From positions 6,530-70,529 of the forward strand of contig DFEE01000010.1 in the NCBI GenBank assembly GCA_002368645.1: a stretch of DNA of 64,000 bases, in the 5' to 3' direction. The notes under the pieces were generated by a model. That model was not told the origin of the DNA, searched no databases, and was given only the letters and a program-made list of their open reading frames with translations. This document shows positions 1-8,105 of the stretch, piece by piece (positions within the stretch are counted from its first letter, which is position 1; every line of letters begins with the position of its first letter). Source of the stretch: Bacteroidales bacterium UBA3810 (GTDB lineage Bacteria; Bacteroidota; Bacteroidia; Bacteroidales; Paludibacteraceae). The translations under genes were made by a program, and so were the position numbers.

Positions 1-322
1 ACGTCTCCTTCATCTCCTGTTCGGAATACATTTCTTCGGGCGTTGGTGCAAACATGAAGTCTGCCCCTAAAGATGCTAATAACTCGGCATCTGCCTGGGG
101 ATTACGCGGATATTTGGCTAAATCCTCTTTGTTGTTGAATTGGGTGGGGTTGACAAAGACCGAAACGAAAGTAACGGTGTTTTGCTCCACACTTTGTCTA
201 ACGAGTGAAGCATGTCCCTCGTGCAAGGCTCCCATGGTGGGAACTAAACCGATGGATTTGCGCTGTAATTTGCAAGCCTCAACAACTTGTGTCAGTTCTT
301 GCTGTGTAGTAATTATTTGCAT
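1..322 (-). CDS. panC: pantothenate synthetase, N-terminal part (cut by window edge)
   Basis: Pantoate-beta-alanine ligase joins pantoate and beta-alanine with ATP in the cytoplasmic pantothenate/CoA pathway. About 107 N-terminal residues are visible on the minus strand, running off the left edge; the full family length is about 280. The family's HIGH-type ATP-binding motif is read as [11 protein letters not shown] near residues 27-37, followed by FVNPTQF near residue 57. The start is the ATG whose complement ends at 322. A near-consensus -7 box lies at 345-352 on the minus strand (one mismatch) with TTTG at 372-375. It is divergent from the glycogen synthase gene, and both promoters fit in the gap of about 145 bp. 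Identity is confident; the C-terminus is not seen. Confidence 0.93.
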   Translation of the reverse strand, partial: MQIITTQQELTQVVEACKLQRKSIGLVPTMGALHEGHASLVRQSVEQNTVTFVSVFVNPTQFNNKEDLAKYPRNPQADAELLASLGADFMFAPTPEEMYSEQEMKET

Positions 323-344
323 AATCTATACTAAAAAAAGCCTG

Positions 345-375
345 CGAAATTACAAAAAAAAATCGAATTATCAAA
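345..375 (-). promoter_or_regulatory. panC promoter
   Basis: On the minus strand a TTTG (372-375) is followed 23 bp later by TAATTTCG (352-345), one mismatch from the Bacteroidota -7 consensus TAnnTTTG. It points at panC. Confidence 0.5.
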
Positions 376-436
376 GAAAAAAACGTTTTTTTATGAAAAA
401 ATAAAAAAAAATAGTGGAAATGTCATTTTTTTTTCG

Positions 437-444
437 TATCTTTG
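437..444 (+). promoter_or_regulatory. -7 box of the glycogen synthase operon
   Basis: TATCTTTG matches TAnnTTTG exactly and lies 25 bp before the ATG at 469. No clear TTTG element is seen 24 bp upstream. An in-frame TTG at 442 is rejected as the start because it lies inside this box. Confidence 0.6.
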
Positions 445-468
445 CAGTGGGTAAAATCGTATATACGG

Positions 469-1278
469 ATGACAGAAGAAAAACATATATTATTTATTGC
501 GCAAGAAATATGTCCGTTCTTACCGGAAGAGACATCTATTCGGCTGCTTAATCGTAAGTTGCCGGAGTATTTTCAATCTCACGGAATACCGAATCGGTCA
601 TTTATGCCTAAATTTGGTGAGATTAATGAGCGTCGCAACCAGTTACACGAGGTTATTCGTTTATCGGGTGCGAATTTGATAATTCGTGACACGGATCATC
701 CTTTGCTCCTTAAGGTAGCGAGTATTCCTTCCGCGAGGGTGCAATTCTATTTTATTGATAATGACGATTTTTTTGCCCACCGCAAAGGGGTAGTCGATGA
801 AACGGGGAAGGAATATGCGGATAATGATGAGCGGACGGTGTTCTTCTGCAGGGGCGTGTTAGACACCATCACCAAGATGCGCTGGACGCCTGATTTGATT
901 TATTGCTCGGGGTGGATGAGTGCGCTTGTGCCGATGTATATCCGTACCGCCTTTGCCGATTCGCCATTCTTGAAGGACGCCAAAATAGTCTACGGCATTG
1001 ATGACAATGAATTTAAGAAGGCCTTTGCCGCTTCTTTCAGCCAAAAAGTTCTTATTGACGGAGTCAGTGAAAGCGATATACAATCCATCGTTGATGTCAA
1101 AGTGGGGTATGAGCAGTTGATGCAGTTGGCTTGCCAATATGCTGACGCTTATGCGCTGACTTGTGAAAATGTAAACAAACGCCTACTGAAATATATTGAA
1201 GCGCAGGGTAAACCTGTCTTACCTGCTGAACAATGCACTCCGGAAGATTTCTACCAATTCTTCACCAATATGATATGA
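469..1278 (+). CDS. glycogen/starch synthase, GT5 catalytic N-domain protein
   Basis: A 269-residue protein resembling the N-terminal (ADP-glucose acceptor side) Rossmann domain of GT5 glycogen synthases: it opens with a hydrophobic strand followed by E-(I/V)-x-P (residues 5-15, ILFIAQEICPF) and carries a central DLIYCSGWMSALVP segment like the family's D-x-x-H-x-H/W-x-x-x-L-x-P block. Bacteroidales commonly encode this short single-domain form, which lacks the second GT-B domain; whether it is catalytic is not settled by the sequence. The start is ATG 469, after the -7 box. The stop overlaps the start of the next gene (ATGA), indicating a two-gene operon with the DUF4270 lipoprotein. Confidence 0.75.
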   Translation: MTEEKHILFIAQEICPFLPEETSIRLLNRKLPEYFQSHGIPNRSFMPKFGEINERRNQLHEVIRLSGANLIIRDTDHPLLLKVASIPSARVQFYFIDNDDFFAHRKGVVDETGKEYADNDERTVFFCRGVLDTITKMRWTPDLIYCSGWMSALVPMYIRTAFADSPFLKDAKIVYGIDDNEFKKAFAASFSQKVLIDGVSESDIQSIVDVKVGYEQLMQLACQYADAYALTCENVNKRLLKYIEAQGKPVLPAEQCTPEDFYQFFTNMI

Positions 1279-2744
1279 GACGGTTATTGATAAGCATATT
1301 AACTTTCATAACAGCCTGCTTGATAGTAGGCTGTGATAGTGATAAAGCGACTACCGGTTCCGATATTTTACCGGCAGATGACCAGATTGTGGTGCTGGTG
1401 GATACGTTCACACTCGTATCCGATTTAGATTCCATGGGGCATATCTTCTCGCAGCCCGATTCGTTTCTTTTAGGTGAGATTGAGACCAGTTACGGAACGC
1501 TTCGAGCCGATATATTGACCCAGTTAGCTGCGCCGTTAGGTTTTGTCTATCCCGCTAACGCCGAAATGGATTCCGTCTGTCTCTATGCCTATTATAGTAC
1601 CATTACGGGTGATAATGTGTCTCCCTTGGCGATTCGTGTCTATGAGATGGATAAAGCTACCTTGGATTATGACAAACGCTATTATTCGAATATCGCGGTT
1701 GAGGACTATTGCTCTTTTAGTGACTCTACGAACATTGTCGAACATGCCGCTCTCATAACCGCTGCGGAGTACCGCGACTCTATCTATCACAAGAGCAAAT
1801 ATATCCCGGGTGTCAAGATGAAATTGACGGAGCGATTTGCTAAGCGGTTCTTTGAACAAAACAAACGCTTCACAACGCAAGAAGAGTTTAATAAGCTCTT
1901 CAAGGGATTGTACATTACTACGGATTTCGGAAGTGCAACGATACTCCATGTAAACACGATTGTTATGGCGGTCTATTACCACTTCTATTACGACAAATAT
2001 AATCCCGCAACCGGTGAACATGAATCTGTTAGGGAGAAGGATGTTAAAACCTTCTACGCCAACGCTGAGGTTAAGCAAGTCAATCGGTATACCTATCTGA
2101 ACCAAGATGCCCTCATCGAGCAATTGATTCAGACGATGGATGTCTATAATTATGTCATCTCTCCGGCGGGAGTATATACCCAAATCAAGTTCCCTATAGC
2201 CGATATTCTGAGTGAGATTGAAACGAATATTAAAGGCTTCACCGATAAGCGTAATACCTATATTAATATGGCGTCTTTGAAGATGAATGTGGTTTATAAT
2301 CCCAATAAGACCTCTACCGATAAGACTCCTGAAGATTGGTTATTACCGGCTCCGCATATGCTGTTGGTGAATGATTCGATACGGGAAACGTACTTCGTCG
2401 ATAAATGGCTTTCCGTGTTGACTGAAGATGCGGTCTTGGGAACTTTAACCTCCGGTACAGACTCCTTGGGAAATACTATTTACTACTATTCTTTTGATGT
2501 CAGCAAAATGCTGATGGAGAAACTCAGGATGGCAGAGTATGACCTTGAAGATGCGGATGACGTCTTGTCCATGAGCTTAGTGCCCGTTTCGGTATCTTAT
2601 GCTACTTCATCTTCGTCCGGCAGCACAACCGGACAAACCATCACGGCGATTAAGCAATACCAAGTACCCTCCGCTACCATATTCTATTCGCCCAATAACC
2701 CCCAAACACCGCTTATTTTAGAAATCGTTTATTCAGGGTTCTAA
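1275..2744 (+). CDS. DUF4270 family lipoprotein
   Basis: A 489-residue protein with a lipoprotein signal: two arginines, a hydrophobic stretch, and the lipobox cysteine at residue 20 (LIVGC). The mature part has the features of the Bacteroidota DUF4270 family: an early segment ending in ILPADDQI, a block FLLGEIETSYGTLRADILTQL, and a C-terminus with FYSPNNPQTPLILEIVYSGF. The function of the family is unknown; a surface or periplasmic place is expected from lipidation. The start is the ATG overlapping the glycogen synthase stop. A longer reading from 1233 would remove the signal peptide from the N-terminus and is rejected. Confidence 0.75.
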   Translation: MRRLLISILTFITACLIVGCDSDKATTGSDILPADDQIVVLVDTFTLVSDLDSMGHIFSQPDSFLLGEIETSYGTLRADILTQLAAPLGFVYPANAEMDSVCLYAYYSTITGDNVSPLAIRVYEMDKATLDYDKRYYSNIAVEDYCSFSDSTNIVEHAALITAAEYRDSIYHKSKYIPGVKMKLTERFAKRFFEQNKRFTTQEEFNKLFKGLYITTDFGSATILHVNTIVMAVYYHFYYDKYNPATGEHESVREKDVKTFYANAEVKQVNRYTYLNQDALIEQLIQTMDVYNYVISPAGVYTQIKFPIADILSEIETNIKGFTDKRNTYINMASLKMNVVYNPNKTSTDKTPEDWLLPAPHMLLVNDSIRETYFVDKWLSVLTEDAVLGTLTSGTDSLGNTIYYYSFDVSKMLMEKLRMAEYDLEDADDVLSMSLVPVSVSYATSSSSGSTTGQTITAIKQYQVPSATIFYSPNNPQTPLILEIVYSGF

Positions 2745-2788
2745 TTCCTTATAATGGTGATCCGGTCACCCGGGAACCTTGAACGCAT

Positions 2789-2811
2789 CCTCCCGCCCCT
2801 TATGGGGAGGG
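2789..2811 (+). repeat. GC-rich imperfect hairpin after the DUF4270 gene
   Basis: CCTCCCGCCCC, loop TTAT, then GGGGAGGG gives a stem of four pairs, one mismatch and three pairs. There is no T run, so it is not a textbook terminator. It lies between two convergent operons and could be an intergenic palindromic repeat or a weak terminator. Confidence 0.35.
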
Positions 2812-2848
2812 TCGGGGAAAGGCTCCGGTATCCCGGAAAAACATCCAT

Positions 2849-2880
2849 AAAAAAAAGAGAGCATCGGTCGATGCTCTCTT
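2849..2880 (-). terminator. Rho-independent terminator of gldJ-gcvH
   Basis: A perfect 11-bp stem (2855-2865 with 2870-2880, AAGAGAGCATC) with a 4-nt loop. On the minus strand it is followed by a run of T, so it ends transcripts coming from gcvH. The T-free side makes it a poor terminator for the plus strand. Confidence 0.85.
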
Positions 2881-2903
2881 CGTATATTATCACAACTGTC
2901 AGG

Positions 2904-3278
2904 TTAGAGAATTGCTTGGTATTGTTCCGCATCAAGCAGGTTATCCAACTCGGCAGGGTCGTTGATGGCAATCTTAATAATCCACCCTTGACCATACGGG
3001 TCGTTGTTGACCAGTTCGGGATGATCATTGAGTTCCTCGTTGATCTCAAGCACCTCGCCGGTGGCGGGCATATTGAGGTCACTAACTGTCTTAACGGCTT
3101 CGATAGAACCAAATACTTCGCCTTGACCGATAGTCTCGCCGACTGTATCCACATCCAAGAAAACAATTTCACCTAACTCAGACTGAGCATAATCAGTAAT
3201 GCCTACATAGGCATAATCTCCTTCGGGACGAATCCACTCATGCTCTTTTGTGTACTTAAGATTAGCAGGGAAAGTCAT
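2904..3278 (-). CDS. gcvH: glycine cleavage system H protein
   Basis: GcvH carries the aminomethyl group on a lipoyl-lysine between the P, T and L proteins of the glycine cleavage complex in the cytoplasm. The 124-residue length is typical. The lipoylation site is seen as [16 protein letters not shown] sequence with K63, within the usual G-x-I-E-A-V-K-T/S context. The N-terminus begins with the conserved YTKEHEWI. It lies 41 bp downstream of gldJ on the same strand with no promoter between, so they are probably cotranscribed, and it is followed by a strong terminator. No other gcv gene is in the window. Confidence 0.95.
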   Translation of the reverse strand: MTFPANLKYTKEHEWIRPEGDYAYVGITDYAQSELGEIVFLDVDTVGETIGQGEVFGSIEAVKTVSDLNMPATGEVLEINEELNDHPELVNNDPYGQGWIIKIAINDPAELDNLLDAEQYQAIL

Positions 3279-3319
3279 ATCAAATATTATTTAAAAATGA
3301 TTATTAACACTTTATAAGA

Positions 3320-4918
3320 TTAAATTCCGCTTGGGATTTGGTCTCCGAGGGTGGACATAGCGCAGCGGAATCCGATTGTGGCAGAACTCTTGTCCTGATC
3401 AAGGTAACGACGGGTAGAGGGGTTGAGCCAATAGATACGGTCATTCCATGAACCGCCCTTATACACGCGCGAGTTCTTATCTATACGTTCGCAAAGGATG
3501 TCGGTCGGGTCCGTCTTGAACTCTGTGAGAGCATCCATCGTGGCGGAATCAATAACCAATGGGTAATCGGTATGGAGGACGGAGGCAAAGTCGCCATCGC
3601 GGTAGTCGCGTTTATCCTCAGCACCGCCATAGGTTAGCTTAATCATACCGACAGAGTCCATCTGCAGGTTACCCAAACTATCGCGGTCAGGACGCATGTA
3701 GATATTACCGCGGAAGGAGTTATACTCCGTAACCTCTTGGAAAGAAGTCTCGCGATAAACATCTAACACCCATTCGTTGACATTACCGGCCATGTTATAC
3801 AGTCCGAAATCGTTAGGTGCGTAAGCATCAACGGGGGCGGTAATCACATAGTGGTCATTCAGCGCACCGCTGACACCCATCATGTCGCCTCGTCCGCGGA
3901 TGAAGTTGGCTTGCAGTTGGCCGACATTCTTCTTACTTAAGTCACGGGGGTGATAACCTGACCATGGATAAATCTTTCCTTCAATGGTAAGACCATCTTC
4001 ACCGGCAACAGGCGCATAGGCGGCAAACTCCCATTCAGCCTCGGTCGGCAAACGATAACCCGTCACGAAAATACCATCCGCGCGAGTTGCTTTACGGAAC
4101 TCGCCGTAACTGTCCGTGCGGGGGTGCTTGCCATAAGTAGGCGAGTAAGTCGGGTCAAGCAAATACTTCTCCGTGTTGAATACAAACTTATCGCGAATCC
4201 ATTCATAACTGGGACGATAGAGGGTGATAATCTCGTCAGGGTTTTCGGGATTAGGTTGCTCAATGGCATCCATCATATAGCCGGTAGCGGTTTCCCACTC
4301 GTCTTTGTAATTCTCATCATCCGTAGGAATAAGGTCTCCGAAAGGAGGAATAGCGATTGCGCCGGCGTTCACGAGCGCCATCTCGTTCACGCGGTCGGTA
4401 CGCCATTGGCAATAGGCCATCGCTTGAGTCCAACTAATGCCGACAATAGGATAGAACGAAAATGCAGGATGGGTGAAATAGTTTACCTCATAGGGGTCGT
4501 TGTATGCCAATTCGTCACGCCAAACCGTTTGGTCAGGGCGGGCTTTATCCACCAGCTCGGGGGCTACTTCACCGAAAACCATCTCCAACCAATGGAGATA
4601 CTCGTTCCAGTTCAAGTTGGTAATCTCATACTTATCCATATAGAATGAGCTGACGGTCAGCGTCCTGTTTGCATTATTACGCGGGGCGGTAAGGAACTCG
4701 TCCTTTTCGCCGATAGTGAATGTACCGCCCTGGATAGGAATCATGCCTACGGGATTAACATTCCCGACACCTTCTTGCGCTTCAAAATTAGTGGTATTGC
4801 GATCATAGTACGCCCAACCTGTTGTGTTAGACACTTTAGTGTTTAACTCACGAGTATTGCAGGCTGTCGCCAAAACTACCACACCGGATAAAATAAGAAT
4901 CTTTGATAAGGTTTTCAT
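3320..4918 (-). CDS. gldJ: GldJ-like lipoprotein, formylglycine-generating enzyme fold
   Basis: A 532-residue lipoprotein (lipobox cysteine C20 after VVVLATA). The mature N-terminus has TTGWAYYDRNT, then a FGE/SUMF1-like domain: GGTFTIGE, FYMDKYEITNLNWNEYLHWL, the R-LPTEAEWEFAA block, NVNEWVLDVY, and near the C-terminus GGSWND and GFRCAMS. These are the family landmarks of GldJ/GldK, lipoproteins of the outer-membrane ring of the type IX secretion and gliding machinery. The TGW start and SFYMDxxEITNxxWxEY segment fit GldJ better than GldK/PorK. SprA, another part of the system, is encoded at 49-57 kb. GldK or an unassigned SUMF1 lipoprotein are the alternatives. Confidence 0.72.
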   Translation of the reverse strand: MKTLSKILILSGVVVLATACNTRELNTKVSNTTGWAYYDRNTTNFEAQEGVGNVNPVGMIPIQGGTFTIGEKDEFLTAPRNNANRTLTVSSFYMDKYEITNLNWNEYLHWLEMVFGEVAPELVDKARPDQTVWRDELAYNDPYEVNYFTHPAFSFYPIVGISWTQAMAYCQWRTDRVNEMALVNAGAIAIPPFGDLIPTDDENYKDEWETATGYMMDAIEQPNPENPDEIITLYRPSYEWIRDKFVFNTEKYLLDPTYSPTYGKHPRTDSYGEFRKATRADGIFVTGYRLPTEAEWEFAAYAPVAGEDGLTIEGKIYPWSGYHPRDLSKKNVGQLQANFIRGRGDMMGVSGALNDHYVITAPVDAYAPNDFGLYNMAGNVNEWVLDVYRETSFQEVTEYNSFRGNIYMRPDRDSLGNLQMDSVGMIKLTYGGAEDKRDYRDGDFASVLHTDYPLVIDSATMDALTEFKTDPTDILCERIDKNSRVYKGGSWNDRIYWLNPSTRRYLDQDKSSATIGFRCAMSTLGDQIPSGI

Positions 4919-4951
4919 ATCTAATTTCTACTAAATTCCAAAATAAGTGCG

Positions 4952-4983
4952 CAAAATTATAGTTTTTTTTTGACTTATGCAAA
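4952..4983 (-). promoter_or_regulatory. gldJ-gcvH promoter
   Basis: On the minus strand TTTG (4983-4980) is followed at the standard 24-bp step by TAATTTTG (4959-4952), 34 bp before the gldJ ATG. Confidence 0.75.
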
Positions 4984-4998
4984 TTTTTTGACATTTTT

Positions 4999-5030
4999 TT
5001 TGGTAATATGGTAAAAAAATGTTATTTTTG
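4999..5030 (+). promoter_or_regulatory. folP promoter
   Basis: TTTG (4999-5002) and TATTTTTG (5023-5030) at the 24-bp step. The -7 box ends only 3 bp before the likely ATG at 5034, so the transcript could be leaderless. Confidence 0.7.
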
Positions 5031-5033
5031 CAC

Positions 5034-5843
5034 ATGTTTTTACGATTAGGTAATCAATTGGTCGATTTGAGTCACCCTCAAGTGATGGCCATTATCAATA
5101 TTACGCCGGATAGTTTTGTCCCGACGTGCCATTGTGTCACAGAGGTTGCTGCGCTGAAAGCTGCAGCTACTGCTCGGCAAGAAGGCGCTGCTATTTTAGA
5201 CATCGGCGCTTGCTCCACCCGTCCGGGCGCTGTTCCTATAGATGAAGCAGGCGAGTGGAAGAGACTTCAACCTGCTTTAAGGGCCATACGTAATGCCTTC
5301 CCGGATGCGATGATTAGTGTCGATACTTTTCGCGCGGAGATAGCGCGCAAAGCCATAGAACTATACGGGGTTAATATGATTAACGATATTTCCGGCGGCT
5401 CAGAGGAGATGTATCATGTGGTGGCGGAAAAGAAAGTGGCATATATTTTGACATATAATGAGCAGGAAACGATTGGTACGCTTAAGAAAGGGGACATTGT
5501 GGTGCGGTGCTTGGATTTCCTTGTCCGTAGAGCGGATAGGCTTCATCGCTTAGGGGTATCAGATGTGATTGCCGACCCCGGATTCGGTTTTAACAAGACC
5601 TTGGAACAGAATTATGAGCTGCTTACTAATTTAAGGATGTTACAGCCTGCAGGGCTACCTCTATTAGTCGGTATCAGCCGTAAATCGATGATTTATAAAC
5701 CACTTAACATCTCGCCCGAGGAGGCGCTCAATGGCACAACGGTGCTCCATACAATAGCTTTGCAAGGCGGGGCTGCCATTCTTCGGGTTCATGATGTGAA
5801 AGAAACTAAACAGGTAATTGAATTATGTTCTTATTGTTGCTAA
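5034..5843 (+). CDS. folP: dihydropteroate synthase
   Basis: FolP condenses 4-aminobenzoate with dihydropterin pyrophosphate in folate synthesis (cytoplasm); it is the sulfonamide target. The 269-residue protein shows the family signatures: MAIINITPDSF near residue 17, DIGACSTRPGA (usual DIGGEST/ARP), ISVDTFRAEIA, INDISGG, DPGFGFNKTLEQNYELL, and the phosphate-binding GISRKSM. The third residue of the DIGGxSTRP block is A-C rather than G-Q/E-S, a mild variation. I chose ATG 5034 because the family N-terminus begins about there; the ATG at 5019 lies inside the promoter. It overlaps the lolA-like gene by 19 bp, starting a folP-lolA-trxB operon. Confidence 0.93.
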   Translation: MFLRLGNQLVDLSHPQVMAIINITPDSFVPTCHCVTEVAALKAAATARQEGAAILDIGACSTRPGAVPIDEAGEWKRLQPALRAIRNAFPDAMISVDTFRAEIARKAIELYGVNMINDISGGSEEMYHVVAEKKVAYILTYNEQETIGTLKKGDIVVRCLDFLVRRADRLHRLGVSDVIADPGFGFNKTLEQNYELLTNLRMLQPAGLPLLVGISRKSMIYKPLNISPEEALNGTTVLHTIALQGGAAILRVHDVKETKQVIELCSYCC

Positions 5844-6376
5844 GTATATTAGAAACTTTATTTGCGACATTGAATCAGCAGGTTTTTCAGTCGGACTTTG
5901 TGCTCAGTGTGACTCAAGAATTAGCGCAACCCCGGAATATGTCCGGCTCCGTCATTATGAAAGGAGAGCAGTTTTCCGCCTCTATGAGCGGTATTGAAGC
6001 AGCTTATGACGGCAAGACCTTATATATGTACCAAAGCGATATAGATGAACTGACGCTTTCTAATCCTACCGCGGAGGAACTGACTGAAGTCAATCCTTTG
6101 GCGTTTGCGCAAGCTTTGGTTGCTACTGCCAATATCACAGAGCACGATTCGCGGGACGGCAAATCGGTCTATGTTACCTTAACGCCTAAGAATCAGGAGG
6201 CCGGTATTAAGCGTTTTGTGGTTAAGATTAACCGTGAGAAACTACTTCCTCTGTCAGTTGAGATGCATGAAGGCAAACAAACAACGACATTGACTTTTAA
6301 AAATCCTCAATATACTAACATCACACCTTCCTTCGTATTAGAGAAGGATGGCGCCTATATCAACGATTTACGATGA
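5825..6376 (+). CDS. LolA-like outer membrane lipoprotein carrier
   Basis: A 183-residue protein with an N-terminal hydrophobic segment (MFLLLLSILETLFATL, likely signal peptide) and a LolA-like beta body: an early SDFVLSVTQELAQPRNMSGSVIMKG, a YDGKTLYMYQSDIDELTLSNPT strand-rich centre, and LLPLSVEMHEGKQTTTLTFKNPQYT. LolA-family periplasmic proteins carry lipoproteins to the outer membrane; in Bacteroidota several paralogues exist and their cargo is not always known. It overlaps folP at its start and trxB at its end (ATGA), so translation of the three is coupled. Confidence 0.72.
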   Translation: MFLLLLSILETLFATLNQQVFQSDFVLSVTQELAQPRNMSGSVIMKGEQFSASMSGIEAAYDGKTLYMYQSDIDELTLSNPTAEELTEVNPLAFAQALVATANITEHDSRDGKSVYVTLTPKNQEAGIKRFVVKINREKLLPLSVEMHEGKQTTTLTFKNPQYTNITPSFVLEKDGAYINDLR

Positions 6377-7311
6377 CTTATAACGTACTGATTATCGGTT
6401 CCGGTCCTGCCGGTTACACCGCGGCAATTTATGCTTCACGCGCTAATCTTGAACCCTTGCTGATTGACGGGCCTCAACAAGGTGGTCAATTGACTACGAC
6501 CACCATGGTGGAAAACTTCCCAGGTTATCCGGATGGTGTTGAGCCGTTCCAAATGATGGACGATTTGAGACGCCAAGCAGAACGCTTCGGTACACGATTC
6601 ATGAGCGGAAGGGTCACCAAACTGGAATTGAGTCAAGAGCCGCTTAAAGTTCCCCATAAAGTGTGGGTGGAAGATACGGAATTATTAGAGGCGAAGACGA
6701 TTATTATCGCTACGGGTGCGGCTGCTAAATACTTAGGTATAGAGTCCGAGCGAACCTATCACGGTCGCGGTGTGAGTGCTTGCGCCACATGTGACGGCTT
6801 TTTCTACCGCAAGAAAGTGGTAGCGGTTGTCGGTGGCGGCGATACGGCGTGTGAGGAAGCGAGTTACCTCGCCGGACTCTGCGAAAAAGTCTATATGATT
6901 GTTAGGAAACCTTATTTGCGTGCTTCACAGATTATGCAGGATAGGGTGCTCAATAACCCTAAGATAGAGGTCTTATTTGAACATAACACCTTATGCCTGA
7001 CCGGCGAAGGCAAAGTAGAAGGAGCTGACTTGGTCTATAAAAAGGGTAGCGCCGAGGAAGAGATAAGGCATATTGCTATCAGCGGTTTCTTCCTCGCTAT
7101 CGGGCATAAACCCAATACGGATTTATTTAAAGACTATCTTAATCTCAATGAAGAAGGCTATATCTTAACCGAGGGTGCAAGCACCAAGACCAATATAGCC
7201 GGAGTGTTCGCCGCTGGCGATTGTGCAGACCCCACCTATCGACAAGCCATTGTGGCAGCCGGTTCGGGCTGTAAAGCAGCTTTGGATGCGGATAAGTTCT
7301 TGAAGAATTAA
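6373..7311 (+). CDS. trxB: thioredoxin reductase
   Basis: TrxB is the NADPH-dependent flavoenzyme that reduces thioredoxin. The 312-residue length is typical. Visible features: FAD-binding GSGPAGYTAA at residues 9-18, the redox-active CATC at 137-140, the NADPH-binding GGGDTACEEASYL, and the C-terminal GVFAAGDC with the FAD-contacting segment. All catalytic residues are present. It is the last gene of folP-lolA-trxB and converges on cdaA with 5 bp between the stops. Confidence 0.95.
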   Translation: MTYNVLIIGSGPAGYTAAIYASRANLEPLLIDGPQQGGQLTTTTMVENFPGYPDGVEPFQMMDDLRRQAERFGTRFMSGRVTKLELSQEPLKVPHKVWVEDTELLEAKTIIIATGAAAKYLGIESERTYHGRGVSACATCDGFFYRKKVVAVVGGGDTACEEASYLAGLCEKVYMIVRKPYLRASQIMQDRVLNNPKIEVLFEHNTLCLTGEGKVEGADLVYKKGSAEEEIRHIAISGFFLAIGHKPNTDLFKDYLNLNEEGYILTEGASTKTNIAGVFAAGDCADPTYRQAIVAAGSGCKAALDADKFLKN

Positions 7312-7316
7312 AATAG

Positions 7317-8105
7317 CTATTGCATACCTAATGCCTTGATAACCAAAGGCAGAAGTTCGCTCTCATCGATATCGCTAATCGTGGCTATATCGGTGAGAGA
7401 TGCTATTTGTGCTACCGATATATGTCCGGTTTCCTCCGAGACAACGATAGCTGTAGCGCCGGTCATTTCGGTGATACCCAATGCCGCTCGATGTCGTAGC
7501 CCGAATGACTGCGGTATCGTGGTATCTTTGCTAACCGGTAAAATTGCTCCGGCTGCAAGGATACGGTTATTATCCACAATGAGAGCCCCGTCGTGAAGGG
7601 GACTGTTTTTAAAGAAGATATTCTCTATCAGTCGTGTCGAGAGACGGGCATCAATACGTTCCCCCGTGTCGGCATAGGCTTTCAGATCATGATGACCGGC
7701 GAGCACAATCAGCGCACCGGTCTTGGTACGAGACATATCTTGGCAGGCACGCACAATCATCATCGCTGTCTGGCGGGTCGTTTCTTCATTCGACATCGTT
7801 CGGTCTCTAAAAGTGAGTCGTCCGCTGAAACGCGAACCGAGGTTGTAGAAAAAGGTGCGTATCTCTTCCTGAAAGATGACAATGATGGCAATCGCTCCTA
7901 CATCAATAATGCGGTCAAAGAATGCTCCCGTCAAACCTAAGTGCAGAACATTGCGTATAAAAACCCATACTGCCAAAAAGGCAAAAATCCCCCAGAAAAG
8001 GTTGGTGGCGCCGGAACGCTTAAGGATTTGATAAATACCGAACAGGATACCTGCAAAAAGCAGGATATCCAAGACATCTCCCCATGTGATTGGTAAACCG
8101 AACAT
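7317..8105 (-). CDS. cdaA: diadenylate cyclase CdaA
   Basis: Makes the second messenger c-di-AMP from two ATP. The 262-residue protein has three N-terminal membrane segments within residues 10-77, then a DAC (DisA_N) domain with both catalytic motifs, DGA at 172-174 and RHR at 204-206. This is the CdaA/DacA architecture; the C-terminus ends soon after the domain. The gene starts directly after the ftsK stop (no gap), so it is coupled to ftsK. No CdaR regulator is adjacent. Confidence 0.93.
   Translation of the reverse strand: MFGLPITWGDVLDILLFAGILFGIYQILKRSGATNLFWGIFAFLAVWVFIRNVLHLGLTGAFFDRIIDVGAIAIIVIFQEEIRTFFYNLGSRFSGRLTFRDRTMSNEETTRQTAMMIVRACQDMSRTKTGALIVLAGHHDLKAYADTGERIDARLSTRLIENIFFKNSPLHDGALIVDNNRILAAGAILPVSKDTTIPQSFGLRHRAALGITEMTGATAIVVSEETGHISVAQIASLTDIATISDIDESELLPLVIKALGMQ

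Noticed and set aside
54..404. Open frame of 116 codons on the plus strand
   Set aside because: It is antisense to panC and its promoter, and the translation has no protein-like pattern.
2754..3176. Plus-strand frame of 140 codons opposite gcvH
   Set aside because: Antisense of a clear gcvH and it includes its terminator.
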